Below, piece after piece: positions 31,924-43,472 of a DNA stretch of 64,000 nt. The translations under genes were made by a program, and so were the position numbers. This DNA is from Haliclystus octoradiatus (Eukaryota > Cnidaria > Staurozoa > Stauromedusae > Haliclystidae): positions 32,778,225 through 32,842,224 of the forward strand of contig OU744446.1 in NCBI GenBank assembly GCA_916610825.1. Direction: 5' to 3'. The notes beneath the pieces were generated by a model. That model was not told where the DNA came from. It did not search any database and saw only the letters and a program-made list of their open reading frames with translations. Each line of letters begins with the position of its first letter. Within the stretch, counting starts at the first letter, position 1.

Positions 31924-34900
31924 TTGCAACGAAAGCTTCATGTCACGAATGATAGGCTTAAATTTATAGATGTAATAAATTTTAGAGGATTAAATACCGA
32001 TCTAAAAAGAAAACAACTGGCAAATGATAGAATAACATACAACCTGTCCATCTTAGTTATCCAAGAAACGAAGTTGAAAGTAGAAGGTCTATTTGATATA
32101 AAACTGCTGGTATGAAGAACACTTTTGCAGTTTATCACACTGGGAACAAAGAAAACAACTACTATGGAATCGGGATAATAGCAGAGAAAGGAATCAATGT
32201 ATCATTCCGTACTATTAGTGACAGCATATGTAATGCTATAATGAAATTAGATAACAATAACAATGAAAGAAACAATTAAAACATTATATATATATGCACC
32301 AACACTATAAATATGTGAACAAAACCCTAAAATCAAGGTGGAATGCTATCAAAGATTTGAAATGCAATTAAAAGTACAAATAGTAGAGATATGTTCATCA
32401 TAGGTGGAGACCAATATGCCAATACCGGATTAGGAAAGGTAGAGTTTCCTGAAGTAAGAGGACGATATGGTAAAGAAGAAATGAACTCCAATGGAAGGAC
32501 ACTGGCAGAAATACTTTTATGAAATAATATGATACTGTGTAATACAATGTTTCCCCACAAAATTGCACATCGTAAAACATGTGAAGCACCACTGAGACAA
32601 GTAGGACATAGAGACAGAAATGTCCAGATAAGGAGAAACCCATATAGAAATCAAATCGACTATACTATGACGTAAAATTCACACAAACAGGTTAAAAGAT
32701 ATTGTGATCGAGCTTTCACTGTCGCAGGAACTACTGTTTGGCACTCTCTCCCAGAGTACATTAGGACTACCTCAGATGTAGTCTTTTTTATTCAGGTGCG
32801 CATTTTATATTAAATAGAAATACTTTTTCAATCCATTTAAAAATATAAATTCTAATCCAAATACACTTAGGTATATATGTTAAGAGTCTTGGATATTCAT
32901 TGTAGAACATTTTTATTCTATTCAAATTGTGAAGCGCTTCAGAATATTTATAGTTTTAGCGCAATAAAAATTTATTTATTATTATTAATATTATAAAAGA
33001 CGCAAGATCATATGGTGCTTGAAACATATACCGACCACAAACTTGTAAAAGCAAAATTAAACATAAAATGCAGGCATAAACTAAAAATATCCTCAAGCGA
33101 AACCAAAATTGAATTTGAATATACTTCGAGATGAAGAAAATAAAATTTATACCAGGATAAAATTGTGGAAAATTAGTAGACATAGATGTAGATAATTTAC
33201 AGGAAAACTGGACAAATATTGTGAAGACATGATAAAATACTGCTGAAGAAATAGTAAGGATAGGAAAGAAAACAAAAAAGCACAAACAAAGAGCTATTAC
33301 TGTTATCTGAAAAGCGAAAGGAATTTTGAAACACCATAGAATCTATCTAGTGATAGAAATCTCAAATTGAAACTGCAGAAAGAGAGAAACAAGATTATGA
33401 AGGAGCTACAAAAGCAATTGCATAAAAAGGAACTTGAAGATAGAGATAATGGAACTGGTAAGGGAGATCGAAACACTAAACAGGATTCCAGGAGAATGTT
33501 CCAAGTCATTAAACAGCTCCAACGAAAAAAAGAAGCCCAAACTCATTGTAGAAGGGATGCATGGTAAGACAACGAATATACATAATCAATTTGACATCAT
33601 TACTATCTTCTTTACCAACGCATTCAATAAATCATCTTAAGAAGAAATAGAAAACATAACTTCTACCGAAATAAATTCTACCATTCAACCTGAAAGAAAT
33701 ACAAGCAGCAGTTAAATCCTTCAAAAATGGAAAGAGTCCAGGGGTGATAACTTACATGGTGAACTTCTGAAATATTGCCCTGACATTGTAGGTCAATAAA
33801 TAGCTAACATTTTCAACGAGATATCAAAAACAGGTGAGTATATCCAAAAGAGCTAAAAGAAAGCCTTTTAGGACAATTACAAAACCTGGAAAAAAAGCTG
33901 GACCTCCATGCAACCTAAAACAAATATCCCTCTTCTTTCAGCAGTCAGGAACATACTGGCTATTTGAATCTTGAGACGTTACCTTCGAAAAATGGAAAGC
34001 AGAATACCAAGCTAACAAGCTGCCTACCCGCAGGGTCGTAGTACAACAGAGCCTTTTTTTCCTTCAAAATCTCAGCAGAGAAAGCTATTACAACAGAACA
34101 TTATGCAATAACATTATTATTACTAGACATGTCAAAGGCATTGGACACCATAAATAGAAAAACTCTTACATATACCCTGAAAGAGGAATTAGATGATGAC
34201 GAACTTCACATGATGAATATTTTAATTGAAGATATGATAATAAAAATAAATTAGATGATAACATTGGACAACCCATGAAAGCTAACAGAGGATTACCTCA
34301 AGGAGATTGCCTATGATATTCATATTATATTTAGCTCAAGCATTGAAAGAAAATAAATCAATCACAAATCCATCATATACACAAGATCGCAATTATACTA
34401 AACATGAACTGTTAATAGATCAGCAATATGGTGACGATATCAGCTGGATTGCAGGCAACAAGAGAGGCATAGAAAATAAGACAGAAAGTAGCAGATATAT
34501 TAAAAAGCTTAACCTGCAAGTAAATATACGATAAGACCGAACAGTACGAAATTAAAAGAGACAATTGTGGAAATGAGTGGGAAAATGTAAATACCTAGGT
34601 AGCATGCTGAATACAGAAGAAGATATAAATCGATGAAAGATCTTAGCTATCAGCTCATATACACATCTAAAACACAATTAGATAATAAAACACAAAAAAA
34701 AAATTAAAATGAGGATTTTCAAGACTCATCTGAAAGTATCTGTGAACTCTGGACCTTAAAAAACATCAACTGCGCGAAATAGTCACATTTCTAAGACATT
34801 TGTTGAGGAAAATGGTAGACATCAAAAGGGATGATATATATATATATATATAATCAGCGATCTGAAATCATATAAAATGACAGAACAAATACTTTGCAGT

Positions 34901-35090
34901 GTGGAGGTTAAGAGACGAAGGCTGAAGTGTTATGGCCATTTGATTCGATTGCCAACAGATGCACAAGCGAAGAAATCCCTCAAAGACGCTGAACAATTTT
35001 ATACACAGAAACCAAGAGGAGGGCAGAGACTAAGGTGGCTAATGTGTGTAGAAAATGAATTACAAAATATGAATGTAATAATAAATTAGT
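31924..35090 (+). pseudogene. Decayed full-length-type LINE (endonuclease plus reverse transcriptase)
   Basis: Frame-by-frame reading gives the parts of a non-LTR retrotransposon ORF in order. The AP-endonuclease start is NFRGLN...VIQETKLK (near 31980-32085). GGDQYAN, NSNGRTLAEIL and NQIDYTM follow (32400-32670), then TDHKLVKAKL (33030). The RT region has FKNGKSPG near 33720, LLLLDMSKALDTI (34115), NRGLPQGDCL (34290) and QYGDDISWIA (34420). KYLGSMLNTEEDI follows (34590), and the C-terminal RRRLKCYGHLIRLP is at 34910. Many stops and frameshifts show it is dead. It is interrupted by a second LINE tail at 32700-32993. The clade is not certain. Confidence 0.8.
32700..32993 (+). mobile_element. 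Nested 3' end of another LINE with 7-bp target duplication
   Basis: Encodes the typical LINE C-terminal words YCDRAFTVAGTTVWHSLPEY, followed by a 3' UTR ending 'gcgcaataaaaatttattta' and (TTA)n. It is flanked by 'taaaaga' at 32693-32699 and 32994-33000. Without it and one duplicate, the endonuclease frame of the host LINE reads on towards TDHKLV. A younger, 5'-truncated insertion. Confidence 0.8.
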
Positions 35091-35404
35091 AGTGAATTGT
35101 AATAATGGTAACAGTAAATATCTAACTGTCAATGTAAATAAAAACAAATTAAAACAAATTGCAAATGACAGATAAGCATGGCAAAAGTTGGTAAACTACG
35201 CAGTGTCCTGAACCAAGGATGGAAGAACGTAAAATAAGAAGAGAAGATAGTAAATTTAACACAATATAAACAGTTCTGTCTCAGCTATGAACGTTTCACC
35301 ATTTGTTTTTTATGCTTATGTCGTGGTATCACATTTACTTACATATTTTATCCAAAATTGTAACTCTGCTTAGACGACATTTATTTTATTTTTTTGTGTC
35401 ACTT

Positions 35405-35690
35405 CCTCTGAAAACGTGTGCACTCCTCTTGCCCAATTAACTGGCTAGAAATCATTGCATCATTTTACAATTAATTTTTATGAAGCCAATCATAATCAAA
35501 CATTTAAAAGCCACATATATGATTTCCACAATATCAAATGCGATTCCAAAATATATTCCAATTAATTTGTGCCTCTAAAGGAAACGAGCAAATTAAAGTG
35601 GGATTAAAAGTCTAGTTTGCCATGATGATTAATCATTTGTAATATAGCTGGTTAAAAGGACAAGACAACTGAGATGACCCTCGCAGTGAC
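35405..35690 (+). repeat. Direct repeat D, copy 1 (286 bp)
   Basis: Starts 'cctctgaaaacgtgtgcact' and ends 'cctcgcagtgac'. It matches 36207-36492 with only about three differences by eye. Confidence 0.9.
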
Positions 35691-35997
35691 CCTGTGTCAA
35701 ATCTGAAATCAATTAAGGTTCTTATGTAAGATAATGTATTTCAAGATAATTTTGTGCAGTTTTTCTCTTTGGAAGGTGATAAATTCTTGTTTCCATTTAC
35801 AATCATTATAATGTTGAAATGTAGCTGGGCATTACATCATACAATAGAGAGACGAGGCGATTCAGTGAGTGAATAGGCTTAATGATACGTCACAACCAAT
35901 AAATAATAATGCACTGACGCGATGCTCCTGAAGTGATTACTTTATGGGTTTACTAATTAATCTCTTTCTCCTGCTCTTTCCATGCGCCGTATCAATC

Positions 35998-36069
35998 GAC
36001 CTGTTGGTCTAGTGGTATGATTCTCGCTTAGGGTGCGAGAGGTCCCGGGTTCAACTCCCGGACAGGTCC
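35998..36069 (+). tRNA. tRNA-Pro (anticodon AGG)
   Basis: A complete 72-base cloverleaf. The acceptor stem pairs GACCTGT with ACAGGTC. The D arm lies in TGGTCTAGTGGTATGA (box A). The anticodon stem pairs CTCGC with GCGAG around the loop TTAGGGT, giving AGG at 36030-36032. The T arm contains GGTTCAACTCC (box B). The discriminator is C, and no CCA is encoded, as expected for a nuclear gene. There is no intron. The body is almost the standard animal tRNA-Pro sequence. It lies between duplicated blocks D and E. Confidence 0.97.
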
Positions 36070-36072
36070 ATA

Positions 36073-36078
36073 TTTTTA
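36073..36078 (+). terminator. RNA polymerase III terminator of tRNA-Pro
   Basis: A run of five T ('atttttat') starts about 4 bases after the tRNA 3' end on the sense strand, sufficient for pol III termination. Confidence 0.8.
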
Positions 36079-36142
36079 TCTGTAACATTGCTAACAGTAA
36101 CAAAAGCTCCACTGTAGATAACACTATATTCCTCCATTCTTG

Positions 36143-36199
36143 GAGGAAATCTGTCAGAGCATGGGTAGGAACATCGGTGACGTTTGTTTTCGGAAAATT
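36143..36199 (+). repeat. Direct repeat E, copy 1 (57 bp)
   Basis: 'gaggaaatctgtcagagcat' to 'tttcggaaaatt', repeated at 36500-36556. Confidence 0.9.
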
Positions 36200-36206
36200 G
36201 TGTGCA

Positions 36207-36492
36207 CCTCTGAAAACGTGTGCACTCATCTTGCCCAATTAACTGGCTAGAAATCATTGCATCATTTTACAATTAATTTTTATGAAGCCAATCATAATCA
36301 AACATTTAAAAGCCACATATATTATTTCCACAATATCAAATGCGATTCCAAAATATATTCCAATTAATTTGTGCCTCTAAAGGAATCGAGCAAATTAAAG
36401 TGGGATTAAAAGTCTAGTTTGCCATGATGATTAATCATTTGTAATATAGCTGGTTAAAAGGACAAGACAACTGAGATGACCCTCGCAGTGAC
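36207..36492 (+). repeat. Direct repeat D, copy 2 (286 bp)
   Basis: Second copy of the block at 35405-35690; for example 'ggaatcgagc' here versus 'ggaaacgagc' there. It is followed after 7 bases by repeat E copy 2, whereas in the first copy D and E are 452 bases apart with the tRNA between. Confidence 0.9.
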
Positions 36493-36499
36493 AGGGTCT

Positions 36500-36556
36500 G
36501 AGGAAATCTGTCAGAGCATGGGTAGGAACATCGGTGACGTTTGTTTTCGGAAAATT
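36500..36556 (+). repeat. Direct repeat E, copy 2 (57 bp)
   Basis: Identical by eye to 36143-36199; it closes the D-E unit. Confidence 0.9.
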
Positions 36557-39410
36557 AAGTGAAAATTGAAAAATTGATAACAAAATTTGAATTTCTCCAT
36601 TGAATTTGAAGAAACTACCAAGATTTTATTAGACAGAAGATGCTCTTCATCTGGAATAGAAAGATAAGGTGCTTTGGCATCTGTTTTACTGTACGGTATG
36701 TACGGTACGAAATTAATTACCGTTTGCAAAAATGGCAGTGACTTTAATTACAACGACAATGCCGGATAACCTTCCATCAAGTGTATTATACGAATGTCGT
36801 TATGCCACAATTTTACTACTCATAAATACCGCCGTACAGTCCTCAAGTATCGGGATGAATACAAATTCAAAAGCGAAATCACGGCCCTAATAGACCGAGT
36901 AGGCTAATTCTTCAATTTCCTGATCAAGTGACACATATGCGGGACTCATATATGCGCTTTTTTAAGCAAACGTCCTTTCGTACATTGTTGTTGTACGAGA
37001 AGGTCGTGCTAATTTGGCTTATTTGATCTCATGAAAGATATTTTAAACTACCTAGTTAGTCGAAATGTCCAATATGTAGTATTTGGTGGAATCTTATCCT
37101 GTGTGTGTAGAAGATTTTCTATCGATTTTGGAGTGATGAAGCTTTATTTAAACAGAAGCTGCACCAAATTTGATCGCTGTGGATGACCGTAAAATTGGAA
37201 ATGAAATGTTTTATGGATTTTGAAACATTTTTTGAAAGCATTTGATAAACTGCAATGAAAACAAAACAAGCTAAGATAAACTGGAGATGAATATGCAGTA
37301 TAAATAGAATTCAAAAGATCTTAATATGGGTTTTGTTATAGTGAAAAATTACGTACATTGAGCATGAAATTTGGAATAAAAAAATGTCATGATTTGCGAG
37401 GTTTTGAAGCATTGAAACCAAACTAATCTTTGCTTATTTAAATAAAATACCAAACATTTATGACTTAGAATGTGCATTTATGGTATGCAGAAGTCTTCGT
37501 GTACATTTTTTACTAGAAAAGTTATGATTTGCGAAGAACTAACAGCGAGGACTTTGATGAAAACTTCATGAACTCTGATTTGATCGAATCATTAAGATGA
37601 CTTGTGTTGCTCATCTATATTACCTTCCCTATACATATGACTGTTGTATATATGTTTATATTGTTCACTTCAAAAGCTAGGAATTTATTTGTTTCAATGT
37701 TATGTTATAGTTTACAGCTATAAATTATGTTGTTTTAGTTTTTTCTTTACGGCGCGACACTTCTCAATGTTTGAAAACGCATAGAAATCTGTGTTCTACG
37801 TCATCAACTATGTTTACGACCAACTCTATAATTCTACTGTACATGCCATATTGATCGTAAATAATGAAATTTTATTTATTATATTAAATATGCTGGAAAC
37901 CATCATATAGTACTATTTTTGAATTGAAATTGTAGTGAAACACAATAATTATTTCAAGAAATGCTACTTTTTGATGGAATAACTGACGATGTTAGTAATG
38001 ATATATAACTTTTAAATTCACAAGTACTTATATTGGCTCTTAAACTACTTTAATCGATCTTCAATTTGTATTAAATCATTCAAATACTAAATTTAAGATA
38101 ATATTACGAAGAGGAATATGCGAGAAAAATAGTTGCACGAGACCATTGCTTTCCGTTGTTGAAAAACCCAACCACCGCATTCAGGTCAGCCGTGTGTCTA
38201 TGTGCCGTAGTCCCAGCAGACTGTCCCCTTCCGTTATAATGTGTTATACTTATGTCGTTCAATAAATCCCGATTTTAATGGATTATATATTATTCTATTT
38301 TTTATTCCTTATATAAACGTTGTAAGTTCATTCTCTCTCTTATACTTCCTGAAGATGATTTTAGATTAAATCGAAACTGTAGCAAAATATTGTGCCTTCT
38401 TCTTATCGCTAATCAATATTTTAATTTCTTCTACTTTTTTTCTAGTGAGGCACATGTTGTGTTTACTGTTCAATGACACAAAATTGCCTATATTACAATG
38501 TTTTAAAATTTATCGGATCGATTTGAAGGTTTGAACAGCCAAACCATGTCCAGCACTAATATCATAGCAATACCGTTCTCTGTTATTTGCAAATTCCTGA
38601 AAAGTGACCTATAAAGCTAACTTACTGGAAAGTTGGATGCAGGTAAACTTACAGAACAGTTTTGCTTCATTTGTGTGGATTTTAAGCTGCGCGTACTGTA
38701 ACATAGGTTGAAGACGAGAATGGAATAAGCATCAGCCGAATTTGAGCGATCATTTCGCAAGAATTGCGTACAATTGTTAGCCTCTTGTAAAGCATTGCCA
38801 GAAATGAATGCCAATGTTGTGAAATTTATGGAAAAATGCTAGTAAATCACCCGAATGAATTCACCAATAGCAGGATTTTTCTTGAAATGACTCAAATGCA
38901 CAAAATATCAATAACTCGTGCTTTGTATGATAACTTGCATGATTTTTATAAACATGTACATGACCATCTCTTATAAATTATACATAAGTTGATAATTTAG
39001 AAATTCCTTATCAAATTTGAGATTATCGATCGTGATATCAAGCTCGAATTTTATATGAGAACTATTGCGTTTTCAAACCCAGTTACTATCTGCGTTGAAA
39101 TGGTGATGTGGTGTCATCACTCTAAACCAATCAGATTCATTGAATCATTTTCGTTTTAATGCAATGCCTGATATCAATTTTGCTTGCAAATGCTTTCGGC
39201 TATACTTAAATTATTCTATGGCAGTTCGTGAATTCCTTCCTTAATTTTGAGTGTCTCTAGAATGTTTCCATTTGCATTTGTGTCTGGTTTCGCGAACAAT
39301 TCCCTCAACCAATCACAAGCAATACATCATTAGGATTTCATTCATTCATTTTATTTATTTCACCTCGTATTTTACTTGGGTAATACAGGAATGCCGCAGT
39401 TACCGCGTGG
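36557..39410. other. Non-coding stretch
   Basis: No gene recognised; ORFs at 36511-36729 and 38617-38814 lack features. Near 38349-38377 there is CTGAAGA, then a GATTT/AAATC stem, then GAAAC. This is a hammerhead-like or Penelope-tail-like motif, but without a matching stem I, so it is noted only as a weak relative of the HH family. Confidence 0.4.
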
Positions 39411-39414
39411 GTAC

Positions 39415-39421
39415 ATTTTAC

Positions 39422-39481
<60 letters not shown>

Positions 39482-39482
39482 A
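39415..39482 (+). repeat. (CAT)n microsatellite, about 22 copies
   Basis: Uninterrupted 'atc' repeat. The ORF ending in poly-serine (39251-39490) is caused by it. It could be the tail of a decayed LINE, since the LINEs here end in the same triplet. Confidence 0.9.
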
Positions 39483-39750
39483 TAATTTAATTGAATATGT
39501 ATAAATAAGACTTCATCTTACAAACATGTCACACATCCTGTATTTATTTTGGACATATTGACAATAAATGTGTGGTGTAGTTCTAGACAGAGAACACGCT
39601 TGCATTATGTCTGAATAGAACTGACTATATTTCAACATACATTAAAATTACTATATTAAGATCATATGACTTTAGCAGTTACACAATAATCACAGTTGGT
39701 ATTTACATGTTTATAATTAGGTGACTACGTCACAAAATGAAACAAACAAA

Positions 39751-40425
39751 CATCATCATCATCATCATTTATTCAGAAACCTTCAAGTTATGACATAACT
39801 TTTTTTTAAAGGACTGATACATAGCTAAGTTAACAGGAAAACAGACATTGAGTGATAAAGGATTTAAATAACAGGAAAGAGTGGTAAGTATAAAGTAAAT
39901 TTATAACGTAAGTGCTTCTCAAGGAGACATTTGAAAGTAGACCTGCTTTGGACTTCCTTCATTGCAGACGGTAGATTGTTCCATTTATGCGCACCAGCAT
40001 CTTGAAATGGATGGCGATGGCTCGATTTGATATAAATGTCATTGTGGAAGTGAGATCTTGTTCTGGTGGAATACGGCAGTTGGAAAAAGTAGGAAAGCAA
40101 AGAAGGAGCTAGTTTGAATTTAATTTTATGAGTGAACATTAGTTGATGCGATGTTATTCTGTCACTAACATAAATCCAACCTGGTCGATTTTGCATATCA
40201 GAGGCACGAGAGCGACAGTTACAACGGAGCACTGTCCTCATTCCTCTGTTTTGCAATCTCTGGAGGAGATCTAGATGTTCAGTTTCACAGTTCCCCCCAT
40301 ACGACAGCGCAAAAGTCAAAGTGTGGCAAAACAATGTTGTTATAAATATTTGTGGCTACTTCTTGGGGTATGAATCGTCTCACAAATCTCAAAACCCCCA
40401 AGCTTCTAATTATTTTCTTATTAAA
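39751..40425 (-). pseudogene. 3' part of an L2/CR1-like LINE: reverse transcriptase C-terminus and (ATG)n tail
   Basis: Minus-strand reading gives IRSLGVLRFVRRFIP, NIVLPHFDFC, then after a frameshift LDLLQRLQNRGMRTVL, and HPFQDAGAHKWNNLP (the open frame is 39864-40334). These are the standard thumb and post-RT words of CR1/L2 LINEs. The 3' UTR ends at 39751-39768 in a (CAT)6 tract as read on the plus strand. Upstream (higher coordinates) the element is broken by repeat R2, and the 5' part resumes at 41260. Confidence 0.85.
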
Positions 40426-40615
40426 CAAATAGTTTATACTTTCCGTGAACTATTCTCTGATAGCACCACGACAGGCACGTAAGAAGAAAACGAGAAGGCA
40501 TCAGAAATTTACGAGCCGCCTCGGCGAGTAATTGTCGCTTCGAGTTTTCTCCTGAACTGACTCGAGTGGTGCTATCAGAGCATATAGTTCACCGAAAGTA
40601 TGAACTATTTGGTTT
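40423..40615. repeat. Foldback with about 50-bp inverted arms
   Basis: The left arm 'tatactttccgtgaactat' plus 'ctctgatagcaccac' is mirrored on the right by 'gtggtgctatcagagcatat' and 'gttcaccgaaagtatgaact'. It forms the left end of repeat R2. The relative at 58021-58130 has a shorter centre and one truncated arm. Confidence 0.75.
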
Positions 40616-41235
40616 AGAACATATTCAGCCCCTATGTTTAGAACATAGCCAGATTTGTGACTGCTAGGTACGTATTCAGAGCATTTTCTGATATTCTCAT
40701 ATATCGTGACGTCACAGGAAGAAAGTTGAGTCGAGAGCTGTACACTTGCCTTTTTAAATCAACTAAAAGCTGCGAGGAGAAATTGATATCGAGAAATTTA
40801 TGATTCTCTTCTTGAAGTTAAAAGAATGGATGCTTAACATCGTTTTCTTACATAGTCATGCATTCTTATCTTTAAACAATATTTTCTATTTTCTTATGTG
40901 TGTTATTGATTATGGAAAACTGACTGGGAAAACTTGAAAAGGAAAGAAAATGTTTCTCACTAAAATTTGAAGAATTTCGTAAAAAGCCGTGAACCAAAGA
41001 AAGATTTATTTATTAAACTTTTATCTATGAACTTGCAAAAATTGGCCATTAAAATATAAGGGAATGTATTAATGAAATGAAGTTATGTTATGTTATATTT
41101 TCACAATTATCAATAAAGTAAAAGTTATGCAAATTGTTTTTAAGTTGTTAATTTGTGCAAAATATTTCTATACACTTTAAACATGTTTGTTTACTGGCTC
41201 AGATATTTCTTGATGTAACTTGGGGCTTTCTCTGA
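40423..41235. repeat. Interspersed repeat R2, copy 1
   Basis: From the foldback to 'gtttactggctcagatattt' this matches 58017-59240 at roughly 90 percent or more by eye. Shared words include 'gagtcgagagctgtacactt', 'aagaatggatgctta' and 'aatgaaatgaag'. Compared with the other copy it lacks about 200 bp near 41010 and lacks the LINE insertion. It has no coding content. It sits in the middle of the minus-strand LINE. Confidence 0.8.
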
Positions 41236-41259
41236 TTTCACATCGTGACCCATCATAAC

Positions 41260-42800
41260 TCTGATTCTGCACATTGCTGTCTCAAGGAACTGAATGTAAG
41301 ATATCAAGCATGGTTGTCGATAATATATTTTATTGCTGATCGAATCTCAAATCTTCTAATGGAGAATGCTTCTTTTTAGCTGTGATGTAGTTTTGACAAT
41401 TTTTCTTGCTTTTGTCTCTGATTTATCTTTTATAGAGACGGTTTCGATTAACAATTGCTTTAACACGCATAAGAGTTAGCCATACTGGTTGATCTGGTTT
41501 TACTATCCTCGTTCTTGTGGGATACAGACGATCCAAAATAGATAATATATTCGACTCAAACTCTTGGGCAGGCCTAGTTGGATCGGAAATATTGGACAGT
41601 TGAATGATTGAAAGCTCTGAAATAAGGTGAGTCAGGTATGCATTTTTCGTTGATATGTATAATGCCTTTACTGGAGATGGTCGAGGAGCAGTAGTTTTTA
41701 TTGTTGTGCAGACCATGGAGTGGTCACTCTCTGCTCTAATAGGTACCACGATAGTGCTTTTGTGCATCTCGATTTTGTTTGTTATGATTACGTTAAGAAT
41801 AGTTGATGGTGAAAGTCGAGTTGTTCGATTTACAAGACTTGAGAGGTTTTCATCATTGATGAAGTTGACGAGTTGTTTCCCTTTATGTTTGGTGAAGAAA
41901 GGTCTAGGTTAAGGTCGCCAAGAATACAAAAATCAAGCCCAGTAGCTCTGATGAGATGAGTTGTCTGTGAAAGAACTTCTAAAAAATCAATGGAGGGCGA
42001 TAAGCAAGCCAGAACAATGCACATTTTGACCTTTCCAGATTTTATTTCAATACAGATTATTTCAGCATTGTTAGGTTCGAATGAAGGGTGTCTTCATGAT
42101 TGAATCTCCATCGAATGAAAGCCAGTACACTGTTACGGCTACGGTCCCTGCGGTGGATCTTGAAATTTACAGCAGTAGGCAATAGCGACGTGACTGAGTA
42201 AGTGGTGCAGAGCTTCGTTTCAGCAAGACAAAAGAAATCAACTAATTATCCATGAAGGATAACGGAATAATATTCAATTTTGTTGAAGACACTGTTGATG
42301 TTCCAATGACACAGTGCTGTGTTGTTCATTTTCCGTAGTTTTTTTTTTTAACTTTTTTTGGTGCAAATAGTTCATTTTCCATTTCAATACTTTGGCCCCG
42401 TGTGATAAGGGTTTCTTGGCTTATTGTAGGCAATATTGTGTTATCAATAGAAATGCTGTGATTTCCTTCAAACGATTCGGCAGTGGATTGTATTATTAAG
42501 CGAAGAATCATCGTAATAGCCATTGTTAAGGGCGATTGTTTGTGAGATGTCATCGACAAATGTTGTGTTTTCGAAATTTCCATGTAGATATAATTCTTCA
42601 ATGCACTCACAATCTGTAATTGATTTTCAACATTTCATAATTTTGATCTTTCTGCCCCTTCAATATCATCTAACAAGTATTCACTTCCAGGGTTGATCAC
42701 ATCAGAATGATTTGAATTATGAAGCCGGAAAATTTCTTCCCGACTGTACTTGACCATTGTTCCATTGTCAAGAATAACGTGGATAAAAATAAAAAAATTG
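41260..42800 (-). pseudogene. 5' part of the L2/CR1-like LINE: N-terminus and endonuclease
   Basis: Reading down the minus strand: MVKYSREEIFRLHNS (a typical L2/CR1 ORF2 start, in the open frame 42635-42892) and ENELFAPKKVKKKNYGK. The AP-endonuclease words follow: CHWNINSVFNKI, LDFCILGDLNLDLSS, then AESDHSMVCTTIK and VKPDQPVWLT (41423-41767). The frame is broken several times. The RT palm with the catalytic YxDD is not present between here and the 3' part at 40425, so the element has lost its centre or it was replaced when repeat R2 entered. Confidence 0.75.
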
Positions 42801-42996
42801 ATGTAATAATAAATAAACATTAAAAGCTTAATTTTTAGATAAGAAAAGTCGTAAATCAAGAATGTAGAATAATGATACCATGATTGGAGCAAATTATTAG
42901 CAAGTTGATCGCTAGATAATCATGAACAATTCTAAGTGCAGATTTGAATTTATAGTTTCATAATTGAATAGACACAAAGATGAGGTAAAAGCCTTC

Positions 42997-43043
42997 TACG
43001 TTACTCGTAGTTTCACGCGTTTACTTTGCGTTCATCAGACTGT
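42997..43043 (-). ncRNA. Hammerhead-ribozyme-like motif HH3 (minus strand)
   Basis: Minus strand: ACAGT, core CTGATGA, stem II ACGC-aaagtaaac-GCGT (4 perfect pairs), core GAA, stem III ACT-ACG-AGT (3 pairs), A at the cleavage position, then ACG. All core bases are canonical. Stem I has only two pairs in this copy, so activity is doubtful. An alternative longer stem III (CTACG/CGTAG) is also possible. Confidence 0.55.
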
Positions 43044-43099
43044 TTACTAGAAAATTAAAACATACCACTATACTCGTTATGCTTTAATCTTCTAGTAAA

Positions 43100-43144
43100 C
43101 CATCTGATTAACGCATAGTAAACCCATGAAACTCCGATTAACGG
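43100..43144 (+). ncRNA. Hammerhead-ribozyme-like motif HH4
   Basis: Plus strand, facing HH3: CCAT, CTGATTA (core G8 changed to T), a decayed stem II, GAAAC, then TCCG-ATTAA-CGGA. It has lost a required core base and is presumably inactive; kept because it shows the element was built from two facing copies. Confidence 0.4.
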
Positions 43145-43472
43145 AAAAGGCATTTGCCTCATCTTTGCAGGGGCGGATGCAGCTAGAAAATTGACTGGTG
43201 CAAAGAAGTAATCGAACCCCCTGAACAGAGTTTAAATGCAACTTTCAGGTTCCTAATTGAAGCGAGCTTGAATAGTATTCCCATCTTTGTAATCACAAAT
43301 TGAGAAATTATACCAAGATTAGTTTCCCACTTAGTAGCCAGTGGTAGTCACAGGAAACGCCAAGTGAAGGCTCTTGGTATGTTTCCGGGGAGAGGTTTTT
43401 TTTTTCTACATAAGAACACATATAAAAAAAACTTTGACATAATAATATTTATTATGATGTATATTTATTTAT

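Larger units (their letters stand above)
42975..43167. repeat. Foldback element with two facing hammerhead-like motifs
   Basis: The arms begin 'caaagatgagg' and end 'cctcatctttg', and stay paired for about 75 bp with mismatches. Each arm contains a hammerhead-like core: HH3 on the minus strand in the left arm and HH4 on the plus strand in the right arm. The spacer 'cataccactatactc' is shared with the solo arm at 19.2 kb. It looks like a MITE-type or retrozyme-type element rather than a gene. Confidence 0.75.

Noticed and set aside
38349-38377. Seventh hammerhead motif
   Set aside because: It has CTGAAGA, a 5-bp stem and GAAAC, but stem III does not close and no stem I partner is seen; left only as a weak relative.
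39251-39490. Serine-rich ORF
   Set aside because: The serine run is translation of the (CAT)n microsatellite.
41949-41975. CTGATGA followed by GTGAAAG as a hammerhead
   Set aside because: It lies in LINE endonuclease coding sequence, with no stems; chance match.
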